A DNA stretch of 37,759 nt, taken from a virus. A model generated the notes under the pieces. The model was not told the origin of the DNA, made no database searches, and saw nothing but the letters and a program-made list of their open reading frames with translations. Location of the stretch: positions 1-37,759 of IMG/VR virus record IMGVR_UViG_3300047379_000509. One strand, written 5' to 3'. This document shows, in pieces, positions 1-8,838 of the stretch (its first letter is position 1; each line of letters begins with the position of its first letter). The position numbers were made by a program, and so were the translations under genes.

Positions 1-425
1 GGGACAACAAGCAAGACGACAACAAAATTCGTGCTTTGATCTCAGCGACACGTTGGATCGACACGTTGAATTTTTATGGTGATCGTTGCGATTCAGGTCA
101 AGCCTTAAGTTGGCCCCGCAATAATTATCACGTTGATCGCGTTGAGTTAACTTGCAGTGCTATCCCTGCAGACATTAAGTACGCTACTTATGAACTGGCG
201 CGTGCATTAGCAAATGACACGGACTCGATTACAGGGAATACCGGCGATACGGGGTTATACGAAGAAGTCGAACTCGGAGACCTCAAGGTCAAGTACAACA
301 CTTCTAGCCAAGCTGTTGGAACTATCAATAACGTATTCGACGTTTACCCTTGGCTGCAGTCTTATCTTGGTGCTTATTGTCTTGGAGGTTCTGGCGCTTA
401 TCAAATTCGTATGGTGAGGGGTTGA
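1..425 (+). CDS. Head-tail connector (DnaT-like adaptor), C-terminal part
   Basis: This is the C-terminal part of a small head-tail connector of the siphovirus 'DnaT-like' adaptor type, which sits between the portal and the head-closure protein. The reading frame is already open at base 3 and continues the frame of the partial gene at 37684-37759: joining the last base to bases 1-2 gives a Trp codon. The conserved features are a helical stretch ending in ALISATRWIDTL, a middle containing KYATYELARAL, and a C-terminal strand ending in IRMVRG. Its place directly after the capsid gene and before the head-closure gene (1-base gap) fits this role. The TTG at 36 is internal to the frame and not the true start. 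The adaptor assignment is by family resemblance and position. Confidence 0.72.
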   Translation, partial: DNKQDDNKIRALISATRWIDTLNFYGDRCDSGQALSWPRNNYHVDRVELTCSAIPADIKYATYELARALANDTDSITGNTGDTGLYEEVELGDLKVKYNTSSQAVGTINNVFDVYPWLQSYLGAYCLGGSGAYQIRMVRG

Positions 426-426
426 G

Positions 427-804
427 ATGGCACTTATCGATGATGTTTTTGGTCAGATACCGACAACACTGTTAAACCAGTGGGGTTTAGACATGACCTA
501 TGTAAAAGCTGCAACGTCTGAGGTTTATGACCCAGCGACTGGAACGATTAGCGGGACAGAAACCAGTGTTGCACTGAAGGGCGTGATCTTGAAGTTAAAC
601 CCAAAAGAGCTTAATGGTGACTATCAGACTAATGATATTAAGGTCATTATTGGCAATGATGAACTGGGTAATTATTATCCAAACGTTCGTGACCGAGTGC
701 GTTATACGGAAGCGGGGTCAACGCGTGAAGGTCGAATTGTTGATGTCGAATCTTATCGTGGGGACGATGCGATTATGCACAACTTAATCTTGAGGCCGCA
801 GTAA
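427..804 (+). CDS. Putative head-closure / head-tail joining protein
   Basis: A 125-residue protein that likely closes the portal channel and forms the head-side docking surface for the tail. It starts with MALIDDVFGQIP one base after the connector stop and ends in a TAATG overlap with the next gene, so it is translated within the head-tail operon. Its short beta-rich make-up (segments such as VALKGVILKLNP, DIKVIIGNDELG and REGRIVDVESYR) is typical of SPP1 gp16-like head-closure proteins. Identity rests mainly on position between the connector and the tail-completion gene. No catalytic motif is expected or seen. Confidence 0.55.
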   Translation: MALIDDVFGQIPTTLLNQWGLDMTYVKAATSEVYDPATGTISGTETSVALKGVILKLNPKELNGDYQTNDIKVIIGNDELGNYYPNVRDRVRYTEAGSTREGRIVDVESYRGDDAIMHNLILRPQ

Positions 805-1394
805 TGGCTAAGAACGACCTGAAGGAATTGCTTCAAGATCTTGATCGATTAGCGGTTAATTTAACTTTTAATGGTCGTGCTAGAGCTGCGGAAGAAATCG
901 TCAAAGACTTGCAAGATTTAAGTCCTGCATGGACCGGAAAATTCAGAAACTCTTGGTATATCGAGACACCAGACGGTACAAAAGCAGGTGGCCAAGGTAC
1001 TCCTGGTCAAGCGATGCCTGTTCAAGCACCGAAAATCAGTGGGATCCAGTCTGCAACAGCACTTTTTAATAGGGTGTTTGGAGGTTCTGGAGCGAAAAGG
1101 CTATTTACGGTGGGCAATTCCGCGAGTTATGCCGACCAGGCGACTGATCTGGCGCCATACGTTCCAGGCAAGCTTCCCGCCTTGAAAGCTTCGACTAAAT
1201 TTGGTCGTAAATACGGGGTCAGACCCGTTGGTGCTGAGAGAGGAAATCTTTCTGCCGCTGGGCCTACTGGACCAGGAGCTGGTAACTCCAGCAGCGCACC
1301 ACTGGACTGGTTTTCCCATTACCAAGGTAGCGGTAAGGCTGATGAGGCAGTAAAACGCGCTTATAGCCGAGGTTTTAAAGGATTTAGACGATGA
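804..1394 (+). CDS. Putative tail-completion / head-tail joining protein (HK97 gp10-like position)
   Basis: A 196-residue protein overlapping the preceding stop (TAATG) and the following start (ATGA). The N-terminus has a helix (KNDLKELLQDLDRLAV) followed by AEEIVKDLQDLSP and WTGKFRNSWYI, a pattern typical of HK97 gp10-like or minor capsid/tail completion proteins. The C-terminal third is Gly/Ser/Pro-rich and ends in a basic tail (SRGFKGFRR). Gene order (connector, head closure, this gene, tail terminator, major tail protein) supports a role in joining heads to tails. Function is inferred from order and the N-terminal pattern. Confidence 0.6.
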   Translation: MAKNDLKELLQDLDRLAVNLTFNGRARAAEEIVKDLQDLSPAWTGKFRNSWYIETPDGTKAGGQGTPGQAMPVQAPKISGIQSATALFNRVFGGSGAKRLFTVGNSASYADQATDLAPYVPGKLPALKASTKFGRKYGVRPVGAERGNLSAAGPTGPGAGNSSSAPLDWFSHYQGSGKADEAVKRAYSRGFKGFRR

Positions 1395-1846
1395 ATTATC
1401 AAGGCATTCGAGCTGAATTTGAATCAGACCTCTATGCGGCATACGGCGCACTAAGCCCTGCTGTTCCTGTTTATTTCGACAACACCTTTAATACAGTTTC
1501 AGACGCTGAAACTGAATTTATTCTTGTCAACTTGCAGTTTGGTCTGACGACCGAAACAACGCTGACGACACAAAGTGATTACATCAGGGGCACCATTGTC
1601 ATTCGTGCGTACACAGAAAAAGGGAAAGGCCCAGCTCGTAACCAAACATTGATCAATACAGCAGTCACAACTTTGCAGGCACTGAGTGATCAAGCCAAGG
1701 CGAGCAGTGGTATTTACGTGCGGATTGGAGCGTTAAATGGCCCAAGTTTTGGCACTGGGACTGACGCTACCGAATCTCGGTTAGCACTTACACCATTTTT
1801 TATATCTAGAATTGACACCAGCTTTGTAGCTCAGGTGATTTCTTAA
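1391..1846 (+). CDS. Tail terminator protein (DUF4128-like)
   Basis: A 151-residue protein that probably caps the tail tube and stops tube polymerisation before head joining. It starts with MNYQGIRAEFESDLYAAY and has the mixed alpha/beta pattern of the lambda gpU / DUF4128 tail terminator family: an N-terminal helix, then strands around EFILVNLQFG and TIVIRAYTEKGKG, then a helix (NQTLINTAVTTLQAL). It overlaps the previous gene by ATGA and lies directly upstream of the major tail protein gene, the usual place for a terminator. Confidence 0.65.
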   Translation: MNYQGIRAEFESDLYAAYGALSPAVPVYFDNTFNTVSDAETEFILVNLQFGLTTETTLTTQSDYIRGTIVIRAYTEKGKGPARNQTLINTAVTTLQALSDQAKASSGIYVRIGALNGPSFGTGTDATESRLALTPFFISRIDTSFVAQVIS

Positions 1847-1917
1847 TTGAAGGCTTGAGCTAAACTGTAAATAGCCGGGCTGTGCCCGCGTACACCCAAA
1901 ACAAATAGGTTTTCCCT
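1847..1917 (+). promoter_or_regulatory. Leader of the major tail protein gene with hairpin; possible promoter
   Basis: This is the first real gap in the structural operon (71 bp). It contains a small GC hairpin, CGGGC-TGT-GCCCG, without a T run, and A/T-rich hexamers (TTGAAG at 1847; TAAATA about 15 bases later) that could form a weak promoter for the very abundant tail tube protein. The spacing is short of the canonical 17, so promoter activity is only a possibility; the hairpin may instead stabilise the mRNA 5' end. Confidence 0.3.
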
Positions 1918-2664
1918 ATGGCCACCGTCCTTTCGGGCACCTCCGGCGCCCTGTATTACAAGCCAGCCGGTACATCAGTTACCACGTTGGCAGTTGGTGC
2001 TTTCCCTGCCAGTGGTAGTGACATCACCGTCGGTACTTTCCTGGGCTTCAAAGTCAACGATCCAGTAACTCTTGCATACCCATCTGGCGCGGGTGTCACT
2101 GGAGCAATTGCTGCAGGCAACTATTTTGTCCTGACCTACGTGGAAGCCACTGGCGTCATGACTGTTAGTTCCAGTGTAGGCGGCTCTGCTGAGTCAGCTT
2201 CTGCCGCACCAACAGCGTTTGGAAGTGGGACAGCAAGTATCACCTACACAGCTGCAGAGTCAGTCGGTCAGGTCCGAGAGTGGAGCTTTGAGATCACTCG
2301 TTCTGAAATCGATGTGACCACTATCGGTCAAACGGTTTCTGGCACAGCACCTTTCCGGGCTTATATCCCTGGGTTTGCTGATGGATCGGGTTCTGCCACG
2401 GTTTACACGACCGATGACGACACCACGCTATCCAGCCGTCTGATTGAAGACGTGATCAAGCGTGAGCAAAACGGTGCAACGATGAAGCTTTACATCGACC
2501 AAATTTTGTCTTCTGGAACGCCAGACGACACAGCTAGCCGTTCAATTGAGGTTCCAGTCATCTTGACTTCAGCCAGCTTGAACGTGAACCCAGACGATGG
2601 ACAAAGCGTAGAAATTGCTTTCCGTCCTAGCGCTGCTCCTACCTTCGACCTCAGCAAGTCCTGA
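1918..2664 (+). CDS. Major tail (tube) protein
   Basis: A 248-residue protein that should form the tail tube by stacking hexameric rings. The sequence is Ser/Thr/Gly-rich and beta-dominated. It has a long extended region at residues 1-110, followed by a conserved-looking core (VREWSFEITRSEIDVTTIG, then FRAYIPGFADGSG) that resembles phi13/TP901-type major tail proteins. The C-terminal EVPVILTSASLNV resembles the final strands of such proteins. It is a stand-alone gene between a leader with a hairpin and a strong terminator, as expected for high expression, and is followed by the tail-assembly chaperone and tape-measure genes. Confidence 0.78.
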   Translation: MATVLSGTSGALYYKPAGTSVTTLAVGAFPASGSDITVGTFLGFKVNDPVTLAYPSGAGVTGAIAAGNYFVLTYVEATGVMTVSSSVGGSAESASAAPTAFGSGTASITYTAAESVGQVREWSFEITRSEIDVTTIGQTVSGTAPFRAYIPGFADGSGSATVYTTDDDTTLSSRLIEDVIKREQNGATMKLYIDQILSSGTPDDTASRSIEVPVILTSASLNVNPDDGQSVEIAFRPSAAPTFDLSKS

Positions 2665-2690
2665 TAGTCGATTATTCGGAGAATATAACG

Positions 2691-2712
2691 CCCCGGTTCG
2701 CCGGGGTTTTTT
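2691..2712 (+). terminator. Rho-independent terminator after the major tail protein
   Basis: Perfect 6-bp GC stem CCCCGG / CCGGGG closed by a TTCG tetraloop and followed by six T residues. It lies 26 bases after the tail protein stop. The extra-stable loop and T run make this one of the clearest terminators in the window; it would isolate the abundant tail-tube message from the chaperone and tape-measure genes. Confidence 0.93.
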
Positions 2713-2715
2713 ATT

Positions 2716-2760
2716 TGTTGTTTTCAACTGCTACACTAAAGCTATAAAACAATCATTGAA
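2716..2760 (+). promoter_or_regulatory. Possible sigma70-type promoter for the tail-assembly/tape-measure genes
   Basis: After the strong terminator a new transcript must begin. A TTGTTT-like -35 at about 2716 and a TATAAA-like -10 near 2742 are separated by roughly 18-20 bases, and the ATG of the tail chaperone follows at 2761. Sequence match is moderate; the main support is the need for a promoter after the terminator. Confidence 0.4.
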
Positions 2761-3117
2761 ATGGCTGCAGCTCTTCGCGCAATTGACCGTTTACGCAAAG
2801 CCGCGAATCTAGAACCTGCCAAAAAAGAAGTTGAACTTTCGGATGGTTCAGTATTTGAAATGTGGGTAGCGCCGCTGACGATGGCAGAACGTGAGCGTGC
2901 TCAGAAGCAAGCAAAGTCTGATGATGCAACAGCTTTTGCGCTCCAGCTGCTGATCAATAAAGCTAAGGATGAGACTGGTCAGCCTTTATTTAAGTTTGGC
3001 GAAATCGATGTCCTGAAGAACGAGGTCAAGGACAAGGATCTGCAAGTTTTGATGCTTGCTGTTCTTTCGGACGATAACGAGGACACCGAAAGCGACATGA
3101 AAAGCACTGCAGAGTGA
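2761..3117 (+). CDS. Tail assembly chaperone, short form (gpG-like)
   Basis: A 118-residue protein in the position of lambda gpG, just before the tape-measure gene. It probably coats the tape-measure protein during tail assembly and is not in the virion. The N-terminus is basic and helical (ALRAIDRLRKAANL), then VELSDGSVFEMWVAPLTMAER leads into helices (FALQLLINKAKD, KDLQVLMLAVLSDD) and an acidic tail. It ends at TGA 3115-3117, while a second open frame of gpT type continues from 3101 to 3298, so a fraction of ribosomes probably changes frame near its end. Confidence 0.75.
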   Translation: MAAALRAIDRLRKAANLEPAKKEVELSDGSVFEMWVAPLTMAERERAQKQAKSDDATAFALQLLINKAKDETGQPLFKFGEIDVLKNEVKDKDLQVLMLAVLSDDNEDTESDMKSTAE

Positions 3118-3298
3118 GATCAAGAAGGATCCTTCTCTGCAATTTCAGTTCTTTCTAGCGGCAGAGCTGAAGATGACGCTTGGTGAGCTTCGCGCTCGAA
3201 TGGGGCAAGAAGAGATGTTTGGCTGGCACGCATATTTCACGTATCGAGCGGAGCAAGAGGAGAAGGCGTATCAGGACGCGAAGCGTCGAGTCCGTTAA
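3101..3298 (+). CDS. Tail assembly chaperone extension (gpT-like), made by frameshift
   Basis: An open frame without a convincing start codon, in frame +1 (equivalently -2) relative to the short chaperone gene. It opens at 3101, just after a TGA at 3098-3100, and encodes about 65 residues including FFLAAELKMTLGELRARM, EEMFGWHAYF and a charged C-terminus. This is the pattern of the T domain of lambda-like gpGT chaperones. It overlaps the first frame only between 3101 and 3117, so the slip must happen there. The next gene (tape measure) starts 28 bases later. Expression by frameshift is inferred; direction is not the usual -1. Confidence 0.72.
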   Translation, partial: KALQSEIKKDPSLQFQFFLAAELKMTLGELRARMGQEEMFGWHAYFTYRAEQEEKAYQDAKRRVR

Positions 3299-3326
3299 TA
3301 TGGGGATATTGTCGTAGTGGACCTTT

Positions 3327-6011
3327 GTGGCTTATAAGACCGAGATCCAGATTGGCGTAAAGGGAGCCGCCCAGCTAGATAAATTAAGCAGGCAAGTAGC
3401 TGTTTTAAATCAAGAGATTAATCGTACTAACTCCAAATTTAGTCAAGGCATTCAATCCTTAGAACGATATAGCCTAGCTAGTCAAAAGGCTTCCAGTAAT
3501 CTGCAAAGGGTAAGGCAGACTGTAGATGCTGCAGGCAATGCAACTGGAAAGTATAAGGCCGCGATTAATCAGTTGGTTTCTGCTCGTATGGCAGAAAATA
3601 GAGTCCAAGAGCAAACCAACAAGCTTCTTGAAAGAGAAATGAGGCTTAGAGAAAGAGCCAGCATTATGCGACAAATACCCAAAGCCGTTGCGACTACACA
3701 GTTTGATAAACCTATAGGCCCTCAACCAAAAGGCGCTAAATCCGGGGCAAATAGCGCATTAGAGACAGCAGGTCAGTTTGGTCTTGGTACAGGATTCCCG
3801 CTGTTGTTTGGTGGTGGAGCGGGACAAGTTATTGGTGGCGGCCTCGGCACTGCGTTAGCTGATGCGTTTGGCTTGGTGGGACAGGCCGCGATGGGCCTTC
3901 AGATTGGATTGTCGGCAATTATAGGCAAGACCGAAGAGCTTATTACTCGTTTTAAGGATGTAGGTAATGCAATTAACTCGCTAAGCATGGACGCCTTGGC
4001 GAGCAGTTTCATCACGGTGAATGAAGAAACAAGAACTTTGGTGCGGCGGTTGATTGAAGCTGGACATGCCGAAGCCGCAGTTTCCGTTGCAGCAAATGAG
4101 GTTTACAAGCAGACTCGCTTAGCCCCAGATGCGGTCAGCGATATTACTAACAATTTAAATGTTCTTTCGAACGTATGGGATGAGGTTGTTGCAGCCGTAG
4201 CAGGTCTCGTTTCGCTTGTGACTAAAGATTTAATAGCTGGCTTGTCCGGTGTTCTTAAATTAGTTTCGCAAATAGCAAAAGGCATGAATGTTGTAATTCA
4301 AAAAGCTCAAGAAATATCAGAGACAAAATTTTTCAAGACGCTTTTAGGTACTGTGCCAGTTGTTGGTGGTCCACTCGTGGCTTATGGCACAGCTCTGGAA
4401 GAAATTCAAAAAAATACTAAAGGCATTTCTGAAGAAGAACAAAAAGCTTTAGCTCTAGCGAAGGAAAAGGTAGATCAGGTGCAGACTGAAGTTATTCGCA
4501 GTAAGGAACTTTACGATATTGAGAAGACTCGAACTAAGGGTAAGACTGCCGCTGAACAGTCAATAAATGCAAAAATAGAAAAAGCAAGGGACCTGAAGGA
4601 GCTGCAGTTTGAGACTGAGGACAAGATTTTAGCCATCAGGAAAGAACATGTGGGGGTGGAGGATAGCGTGTTGCAAAAGCTGATAGACGGCGAAACAGCT
4701 CTTGCTAAAATAAAACAATTAAGAATTGAAGATAGTTTTGTTGTCGAACAGCAAAATATAGCCCTTACCGCCCAGAGAGAGCTTGAGAAGCAGGCCAAAG
4801 AACAGTTAAAGGAAAAGATTCAACAGCACAAAATAGCTCAAGGAGCGATTCAAGCGCAAACAACTCTTTTAGAAGGCCAGGTTCAAATCTTCAACCTGCA
4901 GGCCCAAGCTGCTCAAAGCGTATTTGCGGTAACGCAGGCTCGAAATAAGTCTGAGTTAAGCGCATTAAAGCTTGAAGAATCCAGGTTGCAGCGTAAGCTT
5001 GAAAATCTTCAACGCATTGACGGGTTCTACAGCAAGCAACGCGACATAATTAACAAAATTGCTAAAAACAGAAAGCAGCAGGCAGAAATTGAATTCAAAG
5101 TTACACAGCAGTCCATCAAACAGATGGTTGCAAAGGCTGAACTGGAACGGCAGGCCGTAAGGTTCCAGGTTCAGAAGATTAATCTTCAGGTTGAGTTATT
5201 ACGACTGCAAGCGGAAGAAATTGAGGATACACAGAAGAAACTGGAAAGCCTGGCTCGAATTAATCAGCAAGCAAAGATCTCGGCAGAGATCGCAAAGCAG
5301 ATGACGATAAGTGCAGATAAGAGCTTAGCTTCTGCAAGAGAAATCGCTAAGTATCAACTACAAAGTGCTGAGTATTTACGTGACGGCAAGTTGGAGTCAA
5401 TTGAGGCAGAGCGGGTGGATGCAAGACGAGCTGTTCATGCAGCAGCGATAGCAAGAGACGCAAAAGCTGCAGCTAGTGCCGCAAGCTCTAGATCAAGTTC
5501 GGCTGGGAGTGTTTCTGATTCGGTGAAGAAAGCAACCACTTTGGGTCCAGCGGGGCGCACGACCCAAACAATGTCAACAGCAGGGCCTATCAGTGATGAA
5601 GTTAAGAAGCAAGTTTTATCAAGAGCCCCTGTCGGCGGTTACAGGAACCCTGCAGACCTTGTTGAGGCTTTAAACAAGGGAATGGGGTACTACGGGAACG
5701 GTGGTCACGTTAGTGGAGCGCAAATAGCAATGATCGGGGAAAAAGGCCCTGAGTACGTTGTCCCAGAGAAGAAAGCAGCTGCATTCGCAACTAATTACTT
5801 GATGGGGGCTCGTGGAGCGGGTGCAATTCCTCGTTATGCTGAGGGTGGTTATACCGGATCAATCAATATCCAGACTGGGCCTGTGATGCAGCAAGATAAC
5901 CAGACATACCTAACAATGGGTCAATTTGAAGAAGGGATGCGAGAATTGACGGAATCTCTTGCACGTGGTGGTCGGAGTTATGGCTCACGTCAGTTCCAGG
6001 GGATCTCATAA
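3327..6011 (+). CDS. Tail tape-measure protein
   Basis: The longest gene of the window (894 residues). It sets tail length; with the usual ~0.15 nm per residue it predicts a tail of about 130 nm. It begins at GTG 3327 because a stop at 3315 closes the frame upstream. Domains: an N-terminal coiled coil (residues about 10-130), a Gly/Ala-rich hydrophobic segment around 150-200 (GLGTGFPLLFGGGAGQVIG), further hydrophobic helices at about 280-310 and 335-355, then a long Lys/Glu/Gln-rich coiled coil (about 360-710). The C-terminus has the tape-measure signature AQIAMIGEKGPEYVVP and Tyr/Gly-rich turns. It ends in a TAATG overlap with the next tail gene. Confidence 0.93.
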   Translation: MAYKTEIQIGVKGAAQLDKLSRQVAVLNQEINRTNSKFSQGIQSLERYSLASQKASSNLQRVRQTVDAAGNATGKYKAAINQLVSARMAENRVQEQTNKLLEREMRLRERASIMRQIPKAVATTQFDKPIGPQPKGAKSGANSALETAGQFGLGTGFPLLFGGGAGQVIGGGLGTALADAFGLVGQAAMGLQIGLSAIIGKTEELITRFKDVGNAINSLSMDALASSFITVNEETRTLVRRLIEAGHAEAAVSVAANEVYKQTRLAPDAVSDITNNLNVLSNVWDEVVAAVAGLVSLVTKDLIAGLSGVLKLVSQIAKGMNVVIQKAQEISETKFFKTLLGTVPVVGGPLVAYGTALEEIQKNTKGISEEEQKALALAKEKVDQVQTEVIRSKELYDIEKTRTKGKTAAEQSINAKIEKARDLKELQFETEDKILAIRKEHVGVEDSVLQKLIDGETALAKIKQLRIEDSFVVEQQNIALTAQRELEKQAKEQLKEKIQQHKIAQGAIQAQTTLLEGQVQIFNLQAQAAQSVFAVTQARNKSELSALKLEESRLQRKLENLQRIDGFYSKQRDIINKIAKNRKQQAEIEFKVTQQSIKQMVAKAELERQAVRFQVQKINLQVELLRLQAEEIEDTQKKLESLARINQQAKISAEIAKQMTISADKSLASAREIAKYQLQSAEYLRDGKLESIEAERVDARRAVHAAAIARDAKAAASAASSRSSSAGSVSDSVKKATTLGPAGRTTQTMSTAGPISDEVKKQVLSRAPVGGYRNPADLVEALNKGMGYYGNGGHVSGAQIAMIGEKGPEYVVPEKKAAAFATNYLMGARGAGAIPRYAEGGYTGSINIQTGPVMQQDNQTYLTMGQFEEGMRELTESLARGGRSYGSRQFQGIS

Positions 6012-6478
6012 TGAGCTTTAGAGGCCAAGCTCAGTATTTAAGGGTGCACGCTCCAGGTGGAGCGGACTACCAGCTGTGGCAGAACTTCTATGTAAATCAG
6101 AACGTCACTGTATCTTCTAAGTCATACAGCTTTTTCCCTTTTACTTGTGACGGTATTACAGAGACTTCTGCTTTAGGAGGGCGATCAATACAAGTAAAGT
6201 TTCCTGCGACTTCCTTGGCTGTTAACGCATTTCAAGATGCGTCAAGATTGAAATACTTGTGCGAATTAAACGTTTACGAGTTTGATACTCGGCTAGGCGT
6301 TGCCAGCCCTCAATCGGCACAAATTTTGATTGCAAGCTTTGTGGGGTATGTTTCTAGAATGAATGGTTCGTTTACTGCGCTTAGAGTAGAGCTTGGCTCA
6401 ACGCTTGCGCCTATTGGAGCGCAGATCCCGCCACTTACCGCAACTAACGCTTTAGTTGGAGTCCCCATCCAGATATGA
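6011..6478 (+). CDS. Minor tail protein (distal tail region)
   Basis: A 155-residue protein between the tape measure and the gpJ-like hub, the place of lambda gpM/gpL or distal-tail proteins. The sequence is beta-rich (YLRVHAPGGADYQLW, NVTVSSKSYSFFPFTCDG, SIQVKFPATSLA, LCELNVYEF), consistent with a barrel that joins the tube to the tip. It overlaps its upstream neighbour by TAATG and its downstream neighbour by 4 bases (ATGA), showing a tightly coupled tip operon. The exact tip role is not determined by sequence. Confidence 0.6.
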   Translation: MSFRGQAQYLRVHAPGGADYQLWQNFYVNQNVTVSSKSYSFFPFTCDGITETSALGGRSIQVKFPATSLAVNAFQDASRLKYLCELNVYEFDTRLGVASPQSAQILIASFVGYVSRMNGSFTALRVELGSTLAPIGAQIPPLTATNALVGVPIQI

Positions 6479-8838
6479 CTCTCGAATTTACCGAACCCCT
6501 ATTTTTACTGTCAGCGCAGACTGGCCTGTCTGTGTCCGAGTTGCAGGCCCAGGCTGCAGAGGGTAATCCAGATGTTTCAGGGCCACAAGCAATTTTAAAG
6601 ACAGGTGAGCCTATTCCTATTGTTTTTTGTCGTCGTAAAGAAATTAATTCTGTGCAAACGGGCGGAGCAATGATTGCTCCAAAAGCGACTGAGGGCTTTT
6701 TTACAAACGATCAAGTCGTAACCGAGATTGACACCAGTAATGCTTGGGCTGCTACTCAGGTAAATGAGGAGATAGTCGTCAAATTACTTTTGGTAGTGAG
6801 TCAGGGAGAAATAGGTACAATTCAAGTTAGGGATATGTTTTACGGCAATTGCCGCCGTGGAACGTACAACCAGGCGTATAACGCTCGTGCGGGCAACTGG
6901 ACCCCAGGAAATACAATCGATGATTATATAGATTTTCATCTTTCACCTAATCAATATGGCGTCTACACATTCCCTGCAAATCCGCAAATAGGCGACTGGT
7001 ATAAACTTGGAAATCTTATACGTGGCCGAGTAGCTTCTGGAACTGTTGGTGGATATATAACCTACAACATTACCTACAGGGAGCATAAAATGCCTACGTT
7101 TTGTGGAACGTCTGGCAGCTACAGCGGTCTGACAACTTTAAGTTTTGAAATATCTCTTGGCGGAAGTACAGATTGGAATAAACAGATAAGTGCTTTCGTA
7201 AGGGATGGTCTTCAGGTCACAAGGATAATAGGCGGCGGTACAGGCTCTTCTGACAATTTTGTTGATCTTGCAAAGTATTTGATGCTGCAAAGCGGAAGGT
7301 TGCCGAGCGATTTAATTGATGACTCATCACTTAGTATTGCGGCCAATTTTACTGACGCTAATAACTTTTTGTTTAATGGCGTTCTAGCCAAAAGCGAAAA
7401 CCTATCCGATTGGCTGCAAAAAACTTCATACAATTTTCTGCTGCGTTTGACAAATACTAATGGCAAGTTTGGGCTAAGACCGCGCTTACCGTACAACACA
7501 AACTATACAATTAAAACAACAACGATCACGCCAGAATTTACTTTCACGGAGGATCATGTTCTTGGTAATGGTTTCGAGATTGATTTTGTTAGTTTGGAGG
7601 ATAGGGAGCCCGTCTGCGTGGTAGCGCAATGGCGACAACAGCCCGAGGCTGATTTTGGTTTGGTACGGACAATAAATGTTCGGTATCAAGGCGAAGCGGC
7701 ATCTGGTCCATTTGTGTCGATGGATCTAAGCGGTTACTGCGTAACAGAGAATCACGCCATTAAGGCTGCAACATATAAACTTGCTACGCGCAAACACGTT
7801 ACGCATCATCTGCGCTTAAAAGTTCGTGAAAGAAACTACAACAGCACGCTTGTGGTGGGAGACATTGTTCGCGTACGTTTGCAGCGAGAAACTTCTGAAG
7901 GGGAAATTCAGCATCATGACAAGGTATATGAGATCGCCAGGATTGAAAAAACTTTTGGCAGTTTAATTAAGTATGATTTGACGCACTTCCCCATAGATAG
8001 CCAAGGCCGAAGCATTGTAGCCAAAGCTGTTAACGATGCTGTTGGAGCGGGTAACGTTATTGCCGTGGGACGCAGTACGCACGATTGCGATACCAATAGC
8101 TCAACAAGCACAACGACGGTTGGATCGACTACATCAACGCAGGGTAATCCTCCATCGTCTAGTGACACAGAAAGCAATGTTCCTACGCCTGGGGCAGGGG
8201 ACCAGGACTCGCCATATCCAGGCGGTATATTCAATCCGGTAGACCCGATCGATGAGCCTGGCCAGCCCGGAAGCCCTGTTATTTCGGGCTATACCGGCGC
8301 GCCAGTTGCTGGCGATACTTTGACGTTTACGCCAGGTTGCGCGAACCCGTTGATCAAGTGGTATCTCATCGACATCAACACAGGCGTTAAGACTCAAGTG
8401 ACAAGCGGCGTGGCACAGCCTTACATCGTTTCAACCACAGCGCAACAAGCTGGCGTAAGGGTGTATGCAGAGGGTTGTTGCCCTGATCCTTCTCAACCTG
8501 GCGGTTATGCGGTCTGTGTTGAGTCAGATACGGTGGACGTGTTTGATGAAATCATCGATTGCCCTGGTGGTGGCGATGCAGGCGGACAGGGCGGCTCTAC
8601 AAAAGTCATTAATGTTGGCAGTGCCTTCCCTGGCTCGTTCACCTTTACTTACACTGCTTATACGATTCAGGATCGGTTTGTGATCTCGGGCGCAGCATCA
8701 CTCGACACAGGCTTTGTCAGTGGCATCAATGTTCCTGTCACTGTTCAAAAAACAAGTGCTAGCAGTTTTATCACTGTGACCGTCTACGCACCCACAGGCG
8801 GGACGGCATGGAATTATTCAGTTGGCTGCGCTTCTTAA
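6475..8838 (+). CDS. Tail tip attachment / hub protein (gpJ-like)
   Basis: A 787-residue protein likely forming the central tail tip that leads to the host surface. The N-terminal two thirds (about 1-520) follow the gpJ-like pattern: IPIVFCRRKE near 50, a predicted hub with VVKLLLVVSQGEIG (about 100-115), a 'phage-tail 3'-like middle with LSDWLQKTSYNFLLRL (about 305-320), then RVRLQRETSEG and KVYEIARIEKTFG before residue 500. A low-complexity Ser/Thr/Pro linker (about 540-600) leads to C-terminal beta domains rich in Gly and Cys (for example GCCPDPSQPGG), which may contact receptors or fibres. It overlaps the next ORF by TAATG. Confidence 0.75.
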   Translation: MTLEFTEPLFLLSAQTGLSVSELQAQAAEGNPDVSGPQAILKTGEPIPIVFCRRKEINSVQTGGAMIAPKATEGFFTNDQVVTEIDTSNAWAATQVNEEIVVKLLLVVSQGEIGTIQVRDMFYGNCRRGTYNQAYNARAGNWTPGNTIDDYIDFHLSPNQYGVYTFPANPQIGDWYKLGNLIRGRVASGTVGGYITYNITYREHKMPTFCGTSGSYSGLTTLSFEISLGGSTDWNKQISAFVRDGLQVTRIIGGGTGSSDNFVDLAKYLMLQSGRLPSDLIDDSSLSIAANFTDANNFLFNGVLAKSENLSDWLQKTSYNFLLRLTNTNGKFGLRPRLPYNTNYTIKTTTITPEFTFTEDHVLGNGFEIDFVSLEDREPVCVVAQWRQQPEADFGLVRTINVRYQGEAASGPFVSMDLSGYCVTENHAIKAATYKLATRKHVTHHLRLKVRERNYNSTLVVGDIVRVRLQRETSEGEIQHHDKVYEIARIEKTFGSLIKYDLTHFPIDSQGRSIVAKAVNDAVGAGNVIAVGRSTHDCDTNSSTSTTTVGSTTSTQGNPPSSSDTESNVPTPGAGDQDSPYPGGIFNPVDPIDEPGQPGSPVISGYTGAPVAGDTLTFTPGCANPLIKWYLIDINTGVKTQVTSGVAQPYIVSTTAQQAGVRVYAEGCCPDPSQPGGYAVCVESDTVDVFDEIIDCPGGGDAGGQGGSTKVINVGSAFPGSFTFTYTAYTIQDRFVISGAASLDTGFVSGINVPVTVQKTSASSFITVTVYAPTGGTAWNYSVGCAS

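Noticed and set aside
1101-1451. Minus-strand ORF of 116 codons
   Set aside because: Lies entirely over two well-supported tail genes in the opposite strand, composition is typical of a shadow frame and it has no ribosome site.
8134-8397. Several overlapping ORFs on both strands within the gpJ-like gene
   Set aside because: They are shadows of the low-complexity Ser/Thr linker and following beta domains of the hub protein.
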